Origin: Mesostigma viride
Taxonomy: Eukaryota > Streptophyta > Mesostigmatophyceae > Mesostigmatales > Mesostigmataceae
NCBI GenBank assembly: GCA_009746045.1
Contig: RPFO01000264.1
Coordinates: 558,001-622,000 of the forward strand
Length of the DNA: 64,000 bases
Reading direction: 5' to 3'
Shown in pieces: positions 1-11,770 of this stretch. The position numbers were made by a program, and so were the translations under genes. Position 1 is the stretch's first letter. Every line of letters begins with the position of its first letter. The notes beneath the pieces are model-generated. The model was not told the origin of the DNA and made no database searches. It saw only the letters and a program-made list of their open reading frames with translations.

Positions 1-1465
1 CGGGTTCGCCCGTCTCGGGGTTGAACTCCAAGGGGGCGGGTGCCATGACACGACCTGGGAAGGTGCTCTTGCGGTAAAGCTTCAGCTGGTCAACGTGGAA
101 AACATTGGACTTCAGCTGCCACGAGTCCGGGATGGCGACAGACACCATCACCTCATTGAACACCTTCTCCACCAGATACGGTCCAAGGAATAAGGGGCGG
201 AGCTTGACCTTCAGGCTGTCCTCGAACTTGTGCGAGAAGCGGCCTTGGTGGGGGCCCTCAATTAAAACCAAGTCACCTGCTTCGATTGCAGGGGTGCGCC
301 TGTCCAGGGTACTTTGGACTCGCGCCATGTACTTGGCACGCGCCTGACGTAGGCCACTTATGGCGCTGGAATGAGCTTGCACCATCCGTTGTACCAGCTC
401 CCGCGCCCCTGCGACTGTGGAGCGTAGCTCCGTTGTCGTGGTGATGGCTGGGGCGGTCAAGAGATCGGTGGGGGTAAGGGGATGCCTGCCTGTATCAAGA
501 AAGAACGGGGTATACCCGTGGGCAGAATGGGGGGCATTATTGAGTGAAAACTCAATGAATCCCAGCACTTCGTCCCAATTCCTCCCGTCTCGATCCAGGT
601 AGTGCCGCAGTGCCTCTTCCACCACCCGATTCACTCTCTCCACCATGTGAGAAGAGCTACTGTGATAGGCCGTACCCATAGACAACTTAGTCCCGACGAC
701 CTGAAAAAATGAGGTCCAAAATTTCGACGTGAACAGCTTGTCCTTGTCGGTGATAAATTGTCGGGGCATGCCATGGAGCCGGAACACATTGTTTAGGAAC
801 AAGTGGGCACACTCTTCCGCCGTCAGGGTGGCCTTGCAGGGGATTAAATGGCATCTCCGCGTGAGCCGGTCCACCACTACCAGGATCTGAGCATTGCCCG
901 CCTTGGTCTCTGGCAAGGGCCCAATGAAATCCATCATCACCGAGTCCCAAGGGAACATGGGGTCTGGAATTTCCTTTGGAACGCCCTGTTTGCCCGTATT
1001 CCGTGGCTTCATGTGCTGGCAGCTGTCACAGGTACTGACATACTCCCGCACATCCCGAGCCATCTTAGGCCAATAGTAGGACCTCCGGGCCCTCGCTAAC
1101 AGCCTGTCCTGGCCTTGGTGTCCCCCCAAGACGGAGTCATGTAACTCAAATAATACCTCAGCGCGGCATATTTGGGGGACATACAAGCGCCATGAGTCTT
1201 GACGGGCCGCCTGGCCACTGACATTCACGTAAAGGAACCCGTTTTGAAACTTGGCTGGGTAGCCGTCCATGCTCTGAGGGCGGGCAGCTATGGCTTCATT
1301 TGCCTTACCCTCAGTGACCGTGAAGCGCGAGATGAGGCGCTCTAGGTCCGAGCTGATGACGACCGTTGTTGCAGTATTTGCCAACGTGAATGCCTCTCCA
1401 ACGGGCTGCATTGGAGGGTAGACTCCTGTCGCCGGCACCATATGGCTGTACGGGGCCGAAGTCCT
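1..1465 (-). CDS. Ty3/gypsy integrase (partial at window edge)
   Basis: Open minus-strand frame reaching the left edge. In order it shows an HHCC zinc-binding domain (ELHDSVLGGH, then CDSCQHMK, about 1000-1160), the catalytic core with D in MDFIGPLP, D in ITDKDK and E in HMVERVN, and a GPY/F-type module (RPLFLGPYLV, near 160). The catalytic triad is complete. A chromodomain could lie beyond the edge. The frame is joined to the RNase H frame only through a frame change near 1345-1500, so the upstream limit is approximate. The integrase inserts the element cDNA into host DNA. Confidence 0.85.
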
Positions 1466-3194
1466 TCCCCCCCTGCGGCTGCGCACGTGCCCTCACGTGC
1501 AGGGGTGCTGCCGGCGAGGCGCACGGAATGGTCAACAGTGTCAACCTCCGCGGTTGTGGCGCCACAGAAGAGGAAGGGGCTCATCGGGTCGCTCAAGCGG
1601 TCGCCAAAGGGGGCGACGGGACCATGGGAGGGGATCAACGTCGTGGCCAAAACGTCAAGATCCTCATAAAACCAATAGTCGGGGCGACGCGACAGGGCGT
1701 CAGGGACCGTGTTGTCAAGGCCCTTGACATATTCGATCTTGAACGGACCGAACTGTGCCAAATATTCAAGCCAACGGGCTTGGCGTGGCGTAAGCGTGGG
1801 CTGCGTCAACAAGTGCGTGAGGGGCCGATGGTCGGTCTGGATGATCAAGCGGTACGGGTCCGCAGGGTCGGGTTCGGCCATGGCCACGTTGAACTGAGCA
1901 CCCAGAAGATGGTGCCGCCAAGTATGGCAACAGTACACCACGGCCAACAACTCTTGCTGATGGACCGGGTAATTTCTTTCGGCCGGGATCATCGTCCGGG
2001 AGATATACTCGACCGGTTGGAGACCGAGACCATGGTCTTGGAGCAGCACACCGCCAATAGCAACCTTGCTAGAATCGCTATTGACCACGAATGGCTTGGT
2101 GGGATCCGGAAGGATGAGGACAGGCGCAGTGGCGAGCCTGGCCTTCAGCAGGTCAAAGGCCTGTTGACACAGGCCTGACCATTCCCACGGTACGTCCTTC
2201 TTGAGGAGGTGAGTAAGCGGGGCCGCAATGGTCGCGAAACGCGGGATGAAGCGGCGATAATACGATACCAAGCCCAAGAAGCTGCGCAAGGCGCGAACAT
2301 TCGCGGGAACAGGCCACTGTTGGACGGCGGCGACCTTATCGGGGTCCGTGGACACGCCCTTGTCCGAGAGAATGTGGCCTAGAAAGGGGACGCTGCGGCC
2401 TGATTCTACCTTGCTGCGGCGGGCGGACAGTTTATTATCCGCCATGATCTGCAGAACCGCGGCAACATCCTCCAAGTGCTCCTCGAACGTGCGAGAGAAA
2501 ATGAGGATGTCATCCAAGTAGATGGCCACGCAGGTGCGTTTGTACGGCTGCGTCCCCGGGTCCCACGGGATAGTCGGGTCGCGCAGGTCTGCCGAGACCT
2601 GGGGCAGCCGACTAGTGCCCATCACCGACCTAAAGAGGTGGTTCATGAGCATCTGAAAAGAGGCAGGGCTGTTACACAAGCCCATGGCCGCCACGCGGAA
2701 TTGGTAATGGCCAAAAGGCGTGGCAAAGGCTGTTTTATGGCAATCTTCGGGGGCGATCCGAAGTTGCCAAAAACCGTCTGCACAATCGAGCACCGTAAAG
2801 TACTTTGCGCCCTCCACCTTATTAAATATATCATCGATGCGGGGGAGGGGATACTTGGACTTCACGGTGATCGCATTGAGTTTGCGATAATCCGTAACCA
2901 GACGCCACTTCCCATTGGGTTTGGGCACCAGCAACACGCCCGCGCTGTAAGGGCTATTGCTGGGCTCGATCAAGCCGGCCTCCAACAAGCCGACCAAGAT
3001 CTTCTTGAGCTCTGCCAACTCCACGGGCCCATGCGAAAAATGGGTGAGGTGGTAGGTGGGTGCCCCTCCTGCAAATGAATGCGGTGGAGCACCGGTCTGG
3101 CCGGGGGAAACGTAGGTGTTTTCTCCTCAAACACGGCTGAATACTGATCGAGCACTGCGTTGAGTCGTTTCACCTCGTCTTCCGACAAGTCCAT
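1342..3194 (-). pseudogene. Ty3/gypsy reverse transcriptase-RNase H
   Basis: Copies element RNA into DNA and degrades the RNA strand. The main frame (1342-3024) begins in RT finger motifs (LIEPSNSPYSAG, PKPNGKWRLVTDYRKLN), shows motif A with D (VLDCADGFWQ), the YLDD box near residue 170, then RNase H with the QTDHRPLTHLL and LDNTVPDALSR motifs. The N-terminal linker (DQYSAVFEEKTP, 3040-3194) lies in another frame; the two would join at about 3025-3035 with one indel. After the RNase H the frame drifts into unrelated sequence and stops at 1342, so it is broken from the integrase. No ATG is expected because pol is normally made by frameshift or readthrough from gag. Confidence 0.88.
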
Positions 3195-3205
3195 GCCAAG
3201 CGAGT

Positions 3206-3863
3206 TTAACGAAACTCCAGCCTGTGCATGCTGGGCGCTGGGCCCGCGCGCGTGGGCAAGGGCGTCCAGACGAATGGAGTAAACGGGAGGAGGCTGCGGG
3301 CTCTCATCATCCGCTTGAACTCCCTTTTGGACATGAGAATGTCCGCAAGGCGACGACGGTCACTCTTGAGGGCAGGCGTGTCATCGGTGATGGTCATGCC
3401 GTTGGCCGCATACTGCCGCTCAGGTAACCAGAATGACCCATCTGGGAAGTGGGTAACCATGGTACCAAAAGAGACGGTCACCTTGGATGTGCAGCCAGTC
3501 AATCCCTAGGATGATATCAGCCGCTTGTAAGGGAATGACCGTGGCGCGAATGGGCACGCTGGTGCCTTGTACGATAGGGGCCAAGTCCACATAGCCCGGG
3601 GATGGCTGAGTGTAGCCATCCGAGTATCGCACGCGCCGAGCAATGGTATGGGGAGTCGGGGTTACTCCCAGGCGCTGCACTATGGCCTCACTGATGAAGG
3701 TGGTAGCCGCACCACTGTCAATGAGGACCTTGATGCCCTCCAAACAACGCCCAGAGCCCTGGGGGTCTGGTAGGCTTCCAGTGAAGAGGAGTAGTTGCCG
3801 CGGGCCTTCGCTAGGCTCCGCTTGCCATTCCTGGGTCTCTGTCACCACATTACATGGTAACAA
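3206..3863 (-). pseudogene. Ty3/gypsy retropepsin-like protease and linker
   Basis: The 3420-3863 frame carries the aspartic protease active site VLIDSGAATTFIS and the distal ILGIDWL motif, the two signatures of retropepsins that cleave Gag-Pol. Just after LGIDWL the frame is lost; the continuation (TVSFGTMVTHFPDGSFWL) is in the next frame (3206-3502), so one indel lies near 3480. It lies between gag and RT, as expected for Ty3/gypsy. Confidence 0.85.
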
Positions 3864-3922
3864 AACTTGGGCGACTTGTGCATGGCCGGGTAAGGTGTCG
3901 CCCGGAGTGCCCTCCCGGCCTC

Positions 3923-5797
3923 TCAGTCCAACGCCTCTCCTGCAGGCCCCTCGTCCACCGGTGTGCCTCGCAGGTGGCCGGATGCGGCCGCGGAAGAGCC
4001 ATCATCAGGCTCGGCCGCGTCTGCGGCATCCAGTTGGTTGAGGGCATGCCCAGCTTGCTGGTAGGAGCTTGGGGGCGCCTTGGGTTGTTGGTACAGCCGG
4101 GGCTGTTGGCGCGCTTGTTGCAAGCGTCGGGCACGCTCACCCGCACTGGGAGCTGTGCGCATATTTCGCGCCGGTGGTGGCCTCGAGGCCATTTGCGGGG
4201 AGGCCGCTTGGAAATTGTTGCGTTGCACAGGCGGGGCCTGGTCCAGCGGAGGGAGATCAGGGCACTCACGTTTGATGTGCCCCACGCGGTTGCAGTGGTA
4301 GCACTGAATCCGGGAAGTGTCCAAGGCATTAATGTCCAGGACCTCGCACTGTAGCTCATCCACCCACACGGGGGCGAATCCCAGCTCATTGAGTTCCAGT
4401 GCATTCACGCGGGGTTTTGGGGTCCGCTGCACCAAGGGAGCTATCTCCGCTAGGTAGGTCTTGATGTCCTGCAGGTTCCATTGAGCCCAGGAGAGGTGGG
4501 CGAATTTCCGCTTCACCTCATCCCGGAATTCGGGTTGCAAGCCCTCATAGAACCTTGCCAAGGCTTCTGGGCCCATCAGGTCATCAACCCGCCCAGCTAG
4601 AAGCTCGAACTTGGTCATATATTCCCGATAGCTCAGGTTCCCCTGCTTGAACGCCCCAAAAGCCTCCCGGTCCAGCTTGTCTTGGTCGGGTGGCAGGTAC
4701 TTGGCCCGTGCTCGCCGAAATAATTCAGCCAAGCTGCTGGGGAAGCCATTGGCCAGGGCGCTTTCGCAATGGAGAGCTTGTCTCACATCGGGAGCCAGTG
4801 CCTCGCTGGACACCAGCTTGACCTTGATATCCTCGTCCAAGAGCTTGCGATTGTATGTCTCCCAGATGTCGATCTTCTGAGACACTGCAATCTCCCAAGC
4901 CTCAAACTCTTGGTACGAGCAGTCGGGTTTAAACTTGGGAATATCCGACAGCTTGGGCAACGGTGGTAGTCGCCCTGCATTGTGAGTATCATCGTCATGA
5001 TGGCCCATGATACTCGCGGGTCTCCCGGGCCCGGCCACACCTTGCGAGGTGTGCCCACGCGGGTAACCTGCCGGGGGGCTGCACTCATCCTCACCCGGGT
5101 GCTCATACCCATGTGGGTAGTGGGCGCGGCTTGCATAATGATGGGCGGCGGTGGCCGCTGGGTGCTGCGCTCGTGGGTCACCCGGAGCCAGGCGGTCGTA
5201 TGCTGAGTTGGGGAGGGGAATCGCCTCCCCTGCGACCCCGAAGGAAGACCGACCGGTCCGTGCGGTGCCCTGGCCCTGCCCAGCCATATTTGGCGAGGCA
5301 TGGCCGAAGGGGCTAGCCCCAAGGGGTCCAGGCGCATGATAGGACGCCCGATTCGCAGCGCGGCGAGACCGCGATCGGCTATCATACAAGGGTGGCGCCG
5401 GGGCGCTGCTGGGCCAAGTGGCCAATGTAGGTTGCGGCAGCACCGTAGGCAGGGCCCCACTCCTACCGTAGTGCAGGGTAACATTATTCCCCTGCGCCCC
5501 CGCGCCGGCTCCTACACCAAGGGCCGGACCCGCCGACAATCCCGCGATGGATGTTCCACTTGGTGGTCCATTAAGGGGATTCACTACAGGGCTACCAGGT
5601 GGTGCACCGGCAGCCGCCGAGGAATTCCCTCCCAAACGTGGGGTTTGTGCTGGGGATGACCCCCTAGAGCCACGCTCACTACTCGGGCGTGAGTGATTTT
5701 GGGTAGCTCTCTCTGCCGCCTCGAGTGCTGCCACGAGGGAAGGGGCAGGAGAGAAGCGATGGGCCTCTCGTCGCCCTCGCTCAATACCGTCAGCCAT
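3923..5797 (-). CDS. Ty3/gypsy Gag polyprotein
   Basis: An ATG-started 624-residue frame. The N-terminal half is low complexity, rich in Ala, Gly, Pro and Ser. Residues about 270-470 resemble a retrotransposon capsid (FEAWEIAVSQKI, YREYMTKFELLAGRV, EGLQPEFRDEV). A CCHC zinc knuckle sits at residues 499-512 (CYHCNRVGHIKREC), followed by a Gln-rich tail. It forms the particle that packages element RNA. The frame is uninterrupted, unlike pol downstream. Confidence 0.88.
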   Translation of the reverse strand: MADGIERGRREAHRFSPAPSLVAALEAAERATQNHSRPSSERGSRGSSPAQTPRLGGNSSAAAGAPPGSPVVNPLNGPPSGTSIAGLSAGPALGVGAGAGAQGNNVTLHYGRSGALPTVLPQPTLATWPSSAPAPPLYDSRSRSRRAANRASYHAPGPLGASPFGHASPNMAGQGQGTARTGRSSFGVAGEAIPLPNSAYDRLAPGDPRAQHPAATAAHHYASRAHYPHGYEHPGEDECSPPAGYPRGHTSQGVAGPGRPASIMGHHDDDTHNAGRLPPLPKLSDIPKFKPDCSYQEFEAWEIAVSQKIDIWETYNRKLLDEDIKVKLVSSEALAPDVRQALHCESALANGFPSSLAELFRRARAKYLPPDQDKLDREAFGAFKQGNLSYREYMTKFELLAGRVDDLMGPEALARFYEGLQPEFRDEVKRKFAHLSWAQWNLQDIKTYLAEIAPLVQRTPKPRVNALELNELGFAPVWVDELQCEVLDINALDTSRIQCYHCNRVGHIKRECPDLPPLDQAPPVQRNNFQAASPQMASRPPPARNMRTAPSAGERARRLQQARQQPRLYQQPKAPPSSYQQAGHALNQLDAADAAEPDDGSSAAASGHLRGTPVDEGPAGEALD

Positions 5798-7044
5798 CGC
5801 GTGGTGGCTGGTAAAGTGTGAACAATGTGCCTCTAGTCACCTTGGCGGGATGACAAATTAAGCACAAAAAACGTCAATTAAAGGACGTGAGATATTACTG
5901 CAGCTTGCCGGAGCTGACAGTATGTATCCCAGATATAGGGTGTGAGGCAATGGCCAAGACGCCAACTAATGCGTGAAATTGCAACCCACAAAGCGTTTCC
6001 GTTTAAAGCACGCAATATAAGGAGATTCGTTTCCGGACGAATCCCTTAGGTCAACCGGACAAGGCCAGGTTGGGGCATGCAAGAACCGCAATATGGGTAA
6101 CGGGTATGGGCAGTTAGGATTGTGGGGATCCGACCCCCACAATGAATTACTGCAAGCGGAATTAGTAAGGGTTCCGGCCCTTATATAATTCCGTTGCTGA
6201 TCCGGATCAGATTACAGAAAAACGGGACGGGATAGAGGCCACTAGGAAAGTTTCCTCCGAGTCCAGTTTAACACGTATGGCTATTTAAAATAGCGCCTTA
6301 ATGATTGAGAATGAATGCGAAAGACCTTTGACTTCCTATGCGTCACAGCGCACGATGGTGGCTTAAGAATACTTGTCACACAATACGAATAAGCTCAAAC
6401 CCGGAAAACCGGTTTCGTATATTACAATGTTACCACACAGATTAAAACACTCAATGCGGGAAGACTTACACCCAGTAGGCGAGGGATTCACACTCGAGCC
6501 CACAGGAGATTTACACTCCAGGATTAAGCGATGGTAAATAATCTGTAGAGCAACGTGGTAAATTACGATACAAGGTCCGGATTGCTGGCATAGCTCGTGC
6601 CTTCCTATTTTGTCCCTTCGTCCCCGTTGGTGGCTGCGCCTGGCGCTGCCAACCAGGCATGACGTGAGGTCCGCGGGGACGGGCTTCTCGAACCGTCTAG
6701 AACACATTAAAGACCAGTACGGCTAGAGGCATCTCCTGAAAATATCCAAATGTCCGTAGGTACCATCATAACGCATGTGCAGTGCCACTTGGCTGTCCCG
6801 TAACTCCCGTTCAGGCGCTAGGTCTGCCTACGGCGCAAAGGCCAAGTTCGTCAGCAAATTTTCTACACTTACTTCCACACGGATTGCCTCGGCTGCCAAC
6901 TATACTCAGTATGGCCTCGGCACTGGCGCCGGATTACGGTCGGCGCCGATCGACCGGGACGGATAATTTATATTTACCACAAACGGCATGTTGCATCCGT
7001 GCAACAACAACCTAGTCAGGGTAAAATATCCAATCCAATCCAAT
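5798..7044. other. No gene recognised; probable 5' LTR region of the Ty3/gypsy element
   Basis: AT-rich compared with the gag region. A 9-bp-stem hairpin with 7-nt loop lies at about 6119-6143 (ATTGTGGGG / CCCCACAAT). The stretch must include the gag leader and presumably the 5' LTR, but no second copy is in the window to define it. Short frames here show no recognisable domain. Confidence 0.4.
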
Positions 7045-8136
7045 TCAATTCAATTTAATGTCAAATGCCCTGAGCAGGTAGAACAAATCGGAAAAATGAG
7101 CATCCCAAAACACAGGGGAGTAGCAGAAATGGGTACAGTCACAGCACTGTTTGAAATTTCTGTTACCGTCTAGGCAGAACTTGCCGATGTGGACATCATA
7201 GCGAGGTTCTGTTAAGTTGTAAAACGGCAAGACTTTGACCTTTTGAAACTGGTGGGAAAGTGCATGCAAAAAGTTGTTCTGCTCTGTCGTCCAAGTGTCC
7301 AGTTGGTATTTGGAACTGGCTGGCCTCTTGGTAAGAGCCTCACATCGACAGTTGTTGATGCCTTTCTTGTACTTATGAAGTTCTGCTCGGTAGCTGCCTG
7401 TATATTGAAAATGTTGCGCTGACACTTCCTGGAAAAAAGCGGCCTTCCCAGGCCCTTGTGCGAATCCAGAAAGCATGCCAAAAATCTGCTTGACCTCACC
7501 CCGAAACATGCGGTGAAGACTGCCAGCACCGTAGTGCAGTCCCAGGCCAACAATGGCTACATCCGCCAGAGAAAGGGCAATCTTAAACTTGGTCACGCAT
7601 TCCCCATGAAACTTAAAGCATTTTAGGAAGGCAAAAGCAACGTTGTGTGGCGGCAGAGCAACGTCAACACGGCCATCCAATAATGAAGCATCGGGTGGCT
7701 GTAGGAGTTCCTTTAACCGTCTTGTTCGTTCGTCATGAGCCGTGTTAGTTTGTATATCCACCCCAGCACCAGCTGCGCTGCACAGCGCTGCGTGGTACGT
7801 CTGCCTGATTATACTGTCACCCGCAAATAAAATAACCTTCCCCTCCAAAAGCCCCACAACTTTGCCGAAATCAAGAATCCTCGATGTCAGGACCACGTGC
7901 GACTCGGACGTTGGCCATTGCTCACGGCTTCGTTCCCGGCAAAACCGATAGTCGTCACGCACGAAGAAGTCTTCGTGTATGCAGGGCATCGAGCGGTCGC
8001 ACTGTATGAGAGGGAAACCGGTGTCCGACAGGACTTGCGTGCAGCTTTCAGCTCCTGCTTCAACTGTCAATATCCATGACAATTGAGGGATCAGCAGTTG
8101 CAAGAAGCCTAGCAGCAGCATGAGCAACGGGGACAT
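7045..8136 (-). CDS. Secreted PC-esterase / TBL-like SGNH acyl-esterase
   Basis: A 363-residue single-exon frame from ATG at 8136. The first about 25 residues are a hydrophobic leader (LLMLLLGFLQLLIP), so the product is likely secreted or membrane-anchored in the lumen. A GDS motif at residues 106-108 (VILFAGDSIIRQ) and a C-terminal DxxH motif at residues 333-336 (DCTHFCYSP) match the catalytic Ser and Asp/His pair of the PC-esterase families (plant TBL O-acetyltransferases, Cas1p, NXPE). It is Cys-rich, suiting an oxidising compartment. Such proteins acylate or deacylate glycans; the substrate cannot be told. It stands alone between transposons. Additional exons are not excluded but the frame looks complete. 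Confidence 0.72.
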   Translation of the reverse strand: MSPLLMLLLGFLQLLIPQLSWILTVEAGAESCTQVLSDTGFPLIQCDRSMPCIHEDFFVRDDYRFCRERSREQWPTSESHVVLTSRILDFGKVVGLLEGKVILFAGDSIIRQTYHAALCSAAGAGVDIQTNTAHDERTRRLKELLQPPDASLLDGRVDVALPPHNVAFAFLKCFKFHGECVTKFKIALSLADVAIVGLGLHYGAGSLHRMFRGEVKQIFGMLSGFAQGPGKAAFFQEVSAQHFQYTGSYRAELHKYKKGINNCRCEALTKRPASSKYQLDTWTTEQNNFLHALSHQFQKVKVLPFYNLTEPRYDVHIGKFCLDGNRNFKQCCDCTHFCYSPVFWDAHFSDLFYLLRAFDIKLN

Positions 8137-8829
8137 GGGTGCTACTAAATTACCATTCGCATGTGTTCTCTAAAGCACGCGGCTCACAAGAAGGCAAAGT
8201 GACCTTGCAAAGCTATTCTCCTGCTCTAGCCCATGCCGCAAGTTATCATTTTATAGATTGCGAAGTAAGCTATTCTCCGGCAAGATCAGGCAAGAACCCA
8301 TATATTGAGGAAACGCAAGGACCAAACGCAGTTGCGCAATGGCGGCGGCTATATGACATCACTTACATCAGGGGGGGACGTCACGTTTGGTCCGTATCAT
8401 TCAAAAAAAAAAAAAAAAGCCGTGACCCCTGGCGCTTTCGGGGGACGGGGCACCCAGCTCACGTCTTATAGCTCCACGAGCTGACGACCTCGCCATCATA
8501 TAGTCTCAAAAAAAAAAAATTTACTGCGTAGCTCAGTAGTTCAATTGAAAGCCATCAACGCAGAACTTGTCAGAATTCTCTAATGAAGTGAGTTTTACCC
8601 CGACTAGCCGTGATATTTGACCACTACTGTAATTGTGTGTGTACACAGTACAGTACACCGCCTCACGGGTACGTGGGCTGTTCCCGCACCACGTGGAATT
8701 GGGACGTTTGCGTACTACGTAGCCGTGAAAGTGGGACGGTTCGCGTACCACGTAGCCGTGGAAGTGGGCTGTATGCGCCTGTGGGACGGTCTGAAGGGCG
8801 TGGTGTCTTTTTGGTGTTAAGGGTTTGAG
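8137..8829. other. Upstream region of PC-esterase; short tandem repeat and A-runs
   Basis: No gene seen. Two A-runs occur (8402-8417 and about 8509-8518). At about 8687-8770 a unit of roughly 33-36 bp (GGGACGGTTCGCGTACCACG then TAGCCGTGGAAGT) is present about two and a half times with divergence. Confidence 0.4.
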
Positions 8830-9556
8830 TACAGGCTGGTTAGGCCAAAAGGGTCAAAATTGTGTCAGGTGGCCTTAACTTTTGAAATACTTTTCCGAAA
8901 ATACCGCAAAATAGATCAAAATTCATGGGAAAATATTTTTAAAACATCTACGTTGCGAAAATGCCACTATTGCTGACCAAACTAGGGCTAAACAAGCATA
9001 TTGTGTTTCCCCTGCTTAAGTTAACATGGAGACAAGCCCACAGCTCCAGCCAATAGTGTGGCAGGTAAAAAAAATCCGCAAAAATATTCATCAAATCAGA
9101 AATCAGAAATCAGAAATAAGTTCCTGCGGGACAAGGACAAGATTCCCATGAATCTGGCAGTTATTCACAAAGTAAAGATATAGCTGGAAGTTACAGCCAA
9201 TGAACTAAAGCTGGACATAACTTGACTTCCTGAACAATCTACTTGGAATCTCAAGGATCCGAGACCACTTTTGCCAAGCAGTTTTTCATGCCAGATTCAA
9301 CTGCTGAGAGGGCGGCCGCAAAATATACCGGCTTGTCAGGTAGAAATCCGTATGTTCCTTGCAGAAATCTGAGTTGTTGAGTCAAAGCTGCTACAACTAC
9401 TAGTAGATATAATTTTTTCTGACAGCCCCTTCAGCAGTTGCATCCGTCATGAAAAACTGCCTAGGAGATGTGTTTTCAGAATCTCGAGATTCGGTCACTA
9501 TAGTCCAGGAAATCATGCTGACACAAAAAGGGTCACTATAGCCTAACCAGCCTGTA
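8830..9556. mobile_element. Non-autonomous TIR DNA transposon (Tc1/mariner-like MITE candidate)
   Basis: Perfect 16-bp terminal inverted repeats, TACAGGCTGGTTAGGC at 8830-8845 and its complement at 9541-9556. Imperfect pairing extends inward to a shared TGTGTCAG at matching distance. Termini starting CAGG next to TA suit a TA target duplication as in Tc1/mariner elements. The 727-bp interior is AT-rich and has no coding frame with a transposase motif, so the element would need a transposase from elsewhere. Confidence 0.7.
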
Positions 9557-11544
9557 ATGTTAAACATCAGATTCTGGTTTTGGTGTTAAAATGGTGTTAA
9601 AAATGAACCAATCGGCGCGAAGAGACTGAATTCGAGGATTCCGAGTATTAGCCAACGATGTTACAAAATGATTCCGTTCCAAGGTTTCTGAAATTTACTG
9701 AACGAAATGGCTTCGATCAGCTGGCGGTTCAGGCTGAACAAGGTTAGCTTTGTACCGGTGTTCAGTAAAACCGCGTTGACGGTAAACAGAGCCGTTTCCC
9801 GCGCAATTCCGCGTCCCGCTGACTGTTCCGGTGTCGCGGAGTCGAATTAGAGAGGCGGAACATAAACATTTCACTGCGTGCGCGGGCCAAAGACAGCCTG
9901 GCCGGTGATAGTAATGGATAAAGCAGGGATAAGGAAATGAATGGCGCGGCGGTGCTGCACTAGACATCGATTCCGGGGCATATTGAGTGCTTGCCAACAA
10001 TGCTGACAGTGATCGGAGTGTATTTATTTGAAATATCGCGATAATTTTAGCCCTGTAGTAAAAGCCGCAGCCTAATATTTGTGGGAAAAGGTCAGTTCGG
10101 CCTGCATCGGCGCTGTGTGATTTAGCAACTAGATTGCGCGAGCAGCTGGGCGTGTTGATGATTCCTGGTCGAATGTACATAAGTCTTCTTTAGCGCGCCC
10201 GCTCGCTTTTCGGGAAGACTTTGACTTGGCGAGTGGGTAATCCGACGACGTCGCTCATATATATCGAATAGGCGGGGATATCCATGCCTGTTGCCCGAAT
10301 GTGGCGACATGTACTGGCGTCATATTGATCAAGTTTATCCTGCGCACTTACACCCAATTATCTTTCGAGTACTTGTGGTTACACGTTACTGCCGGTGAGC
10401 ATGGTGTTACTTGGACTCGCCACAGGCCTTCAGCAATTGCCCCCTCTGCGCCATTCCACATGATGGCAACTGTCTGCTTGGGGCTATATATAACTCATTG
10501 ATCAGCGCTCGGGAAACATAATGGGGACACACCAGTGCCGACAGGAAGTCGTGGACTATATGCAGGTATTGTGGAGATGCCTATGTCGTTGTTCTTTAGT
10601 TCCCATGTTTGCTTGCCTGCATTTCACATGTTCTTTCCATTGGCCTCAGTCGATCACAGCATGTTGTTGTGCGGCGCCCACGTATAACGTATACACACGT
10701 CATTATACACGTTTAATTTGCCACCGGCTGCGCATGCACTGCCGCCAACTCATTCCTAGTATGCCCACTCTAGTTTATCATAACTGCTTGAATATGGGGT
10801 GCTGTACCATTCATACATTGCCACGTTTCTGCAGGCACACGCGCCCTTCTTGATCTCTAGTTCTTTCAATGAAAAGGAAGAGGTCTCCTTTCTAGATTAT
10901 TTGTCACGGATGCGCAAGGATGGCTCATGGGGTGGCAATCGAGAGCTAGCAGCTGCATCCCTGCTGTACCGCTCCAGTTAACATCAATGTGCAGGTGCGT
11001 GGTCTCACCCATTACATGTTGTTACTAATTTACAAGCTATATGGTCAAAATAATTTGTGTGTTTTAATTTATCCATAACAAGTAGACCCGGTAGGGGCCA
11101 AGCCCCTACTGGTACAGTTATTCCGCCATTCACGCCTTGATTTGGGTTCAAGGTTTTTTAGGGGTCAACCCAACTTTACGTGTGAATGACTAAACTTAAT
11201 TGTACTAATTTGAACTAATTAAGATACTCAAACATACTGTTCTAAACTACTTTGAACTTGAATGCCGAAAGCCGATGCGACCCAACGGGAGCACGAGTTT
11301 ACTTAATTATTTGACCCAACCTAAGGCGTGAACACAACTTAAGCCAACCCAACTTAAGGCATGAATGACTGTGTACACATACTTTATTATTAGGGTAAAG
11401 AGACATGCTGTTTGCTTTCAATTGGTGGTTGGGTTGTTTGCTCGCTGTTTAGTTTGGTGGGTGAGTGCAGTGTAGGGGCTAGGGCAACTTGGCAGCACCT
11501 GGACACCCTGTGGATGATGGTACTAACCCGGAGTGCTTTGGTTA
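9557..11544. other. No gene recognised
   Basis: Mixed-composition DNA. Several frames of 60-160 codons occur but show no domain, signal or consistent coding character. At 11129-11150 and 11311-11332 an inverted repeat (TTCACGCCTT...TTGGGT) bounds about 200 bp and may be a small MITE. The segment near 11284-11310 resembles one arm of the palindromic element at 19452-19575. Confidence 0.35.
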
Positions 11545-11770
11545 GTATGGTGCATCCGTGCGTGGTCAGTGGGTAAAGCGTGTGCTTGGTCAGTGAGTTG
11601 AACGTGTGTTTTTGGTCAGTATAGGGAACCCCTGTTTGGTCATGCAGTGGGTGGAATGTGTGTTTGGTCAGTAGGCGGAACCCGTGTGTGGTCAGTGGGT
11701 GGAACGTGTGCTTGGTCAGTGGGTGGAACATGTGCTTGGTCAGTGGGCTGGACGTGTGCTTGGTGAATAG
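11545..11770. repeat. 24-bp minisatellite
   Basis: Diverged head-to-tail copies of a unit close to TTGGTCAGTGGGTGGAACGT followed by GTGC. Translation gives a periodic Thr-Lys-His pattern on the minus strand that is a by-product of the repeat. Confidence 0.75.

Larger units (their letters stand above)
1..5797 (-). mobile_element. Ty3/gypsy LTR retrotransposon, degenerate, 3' end outside window
   Basis: Minus-strand order gag (3923-5797), retropepsin (around 3480-3863), RT-RNase H (1342-3194), integrase (1 to about 1465) is the Ty3/gypsy order. Integrase runs off the left edge, so the 3' LTR is not visible. The 5' LTR should lie somewhere in 5800-7000, but without the second LTR I cannot place its borders, and no clear TGG primer-binding site was found. 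At least three frame changes (about 3480, 3030 and 1345-1500) split pol, so this copy is probably dead unless these are sequencing errors. Confidence 0.9.

Noticed and set aside
1390-2178. 262-codon plus-strand frame opposite the Ty3/gypsy pol
   Set aside because: Shadow of the RT-RNase H coding strand.
8524-8600. GCGTAGCTCAGTAGTTCAAT looks like the D-arm and B-box of a tRNA
   Set aside because: The two boxes are too close, and no cloverleaf with acceptor and anticodon stems can be formed.
9695-10310. Frames of 161 and 62 codons on the minus strand
   Set aside because: No domain, no signal and no sign of exon structure.
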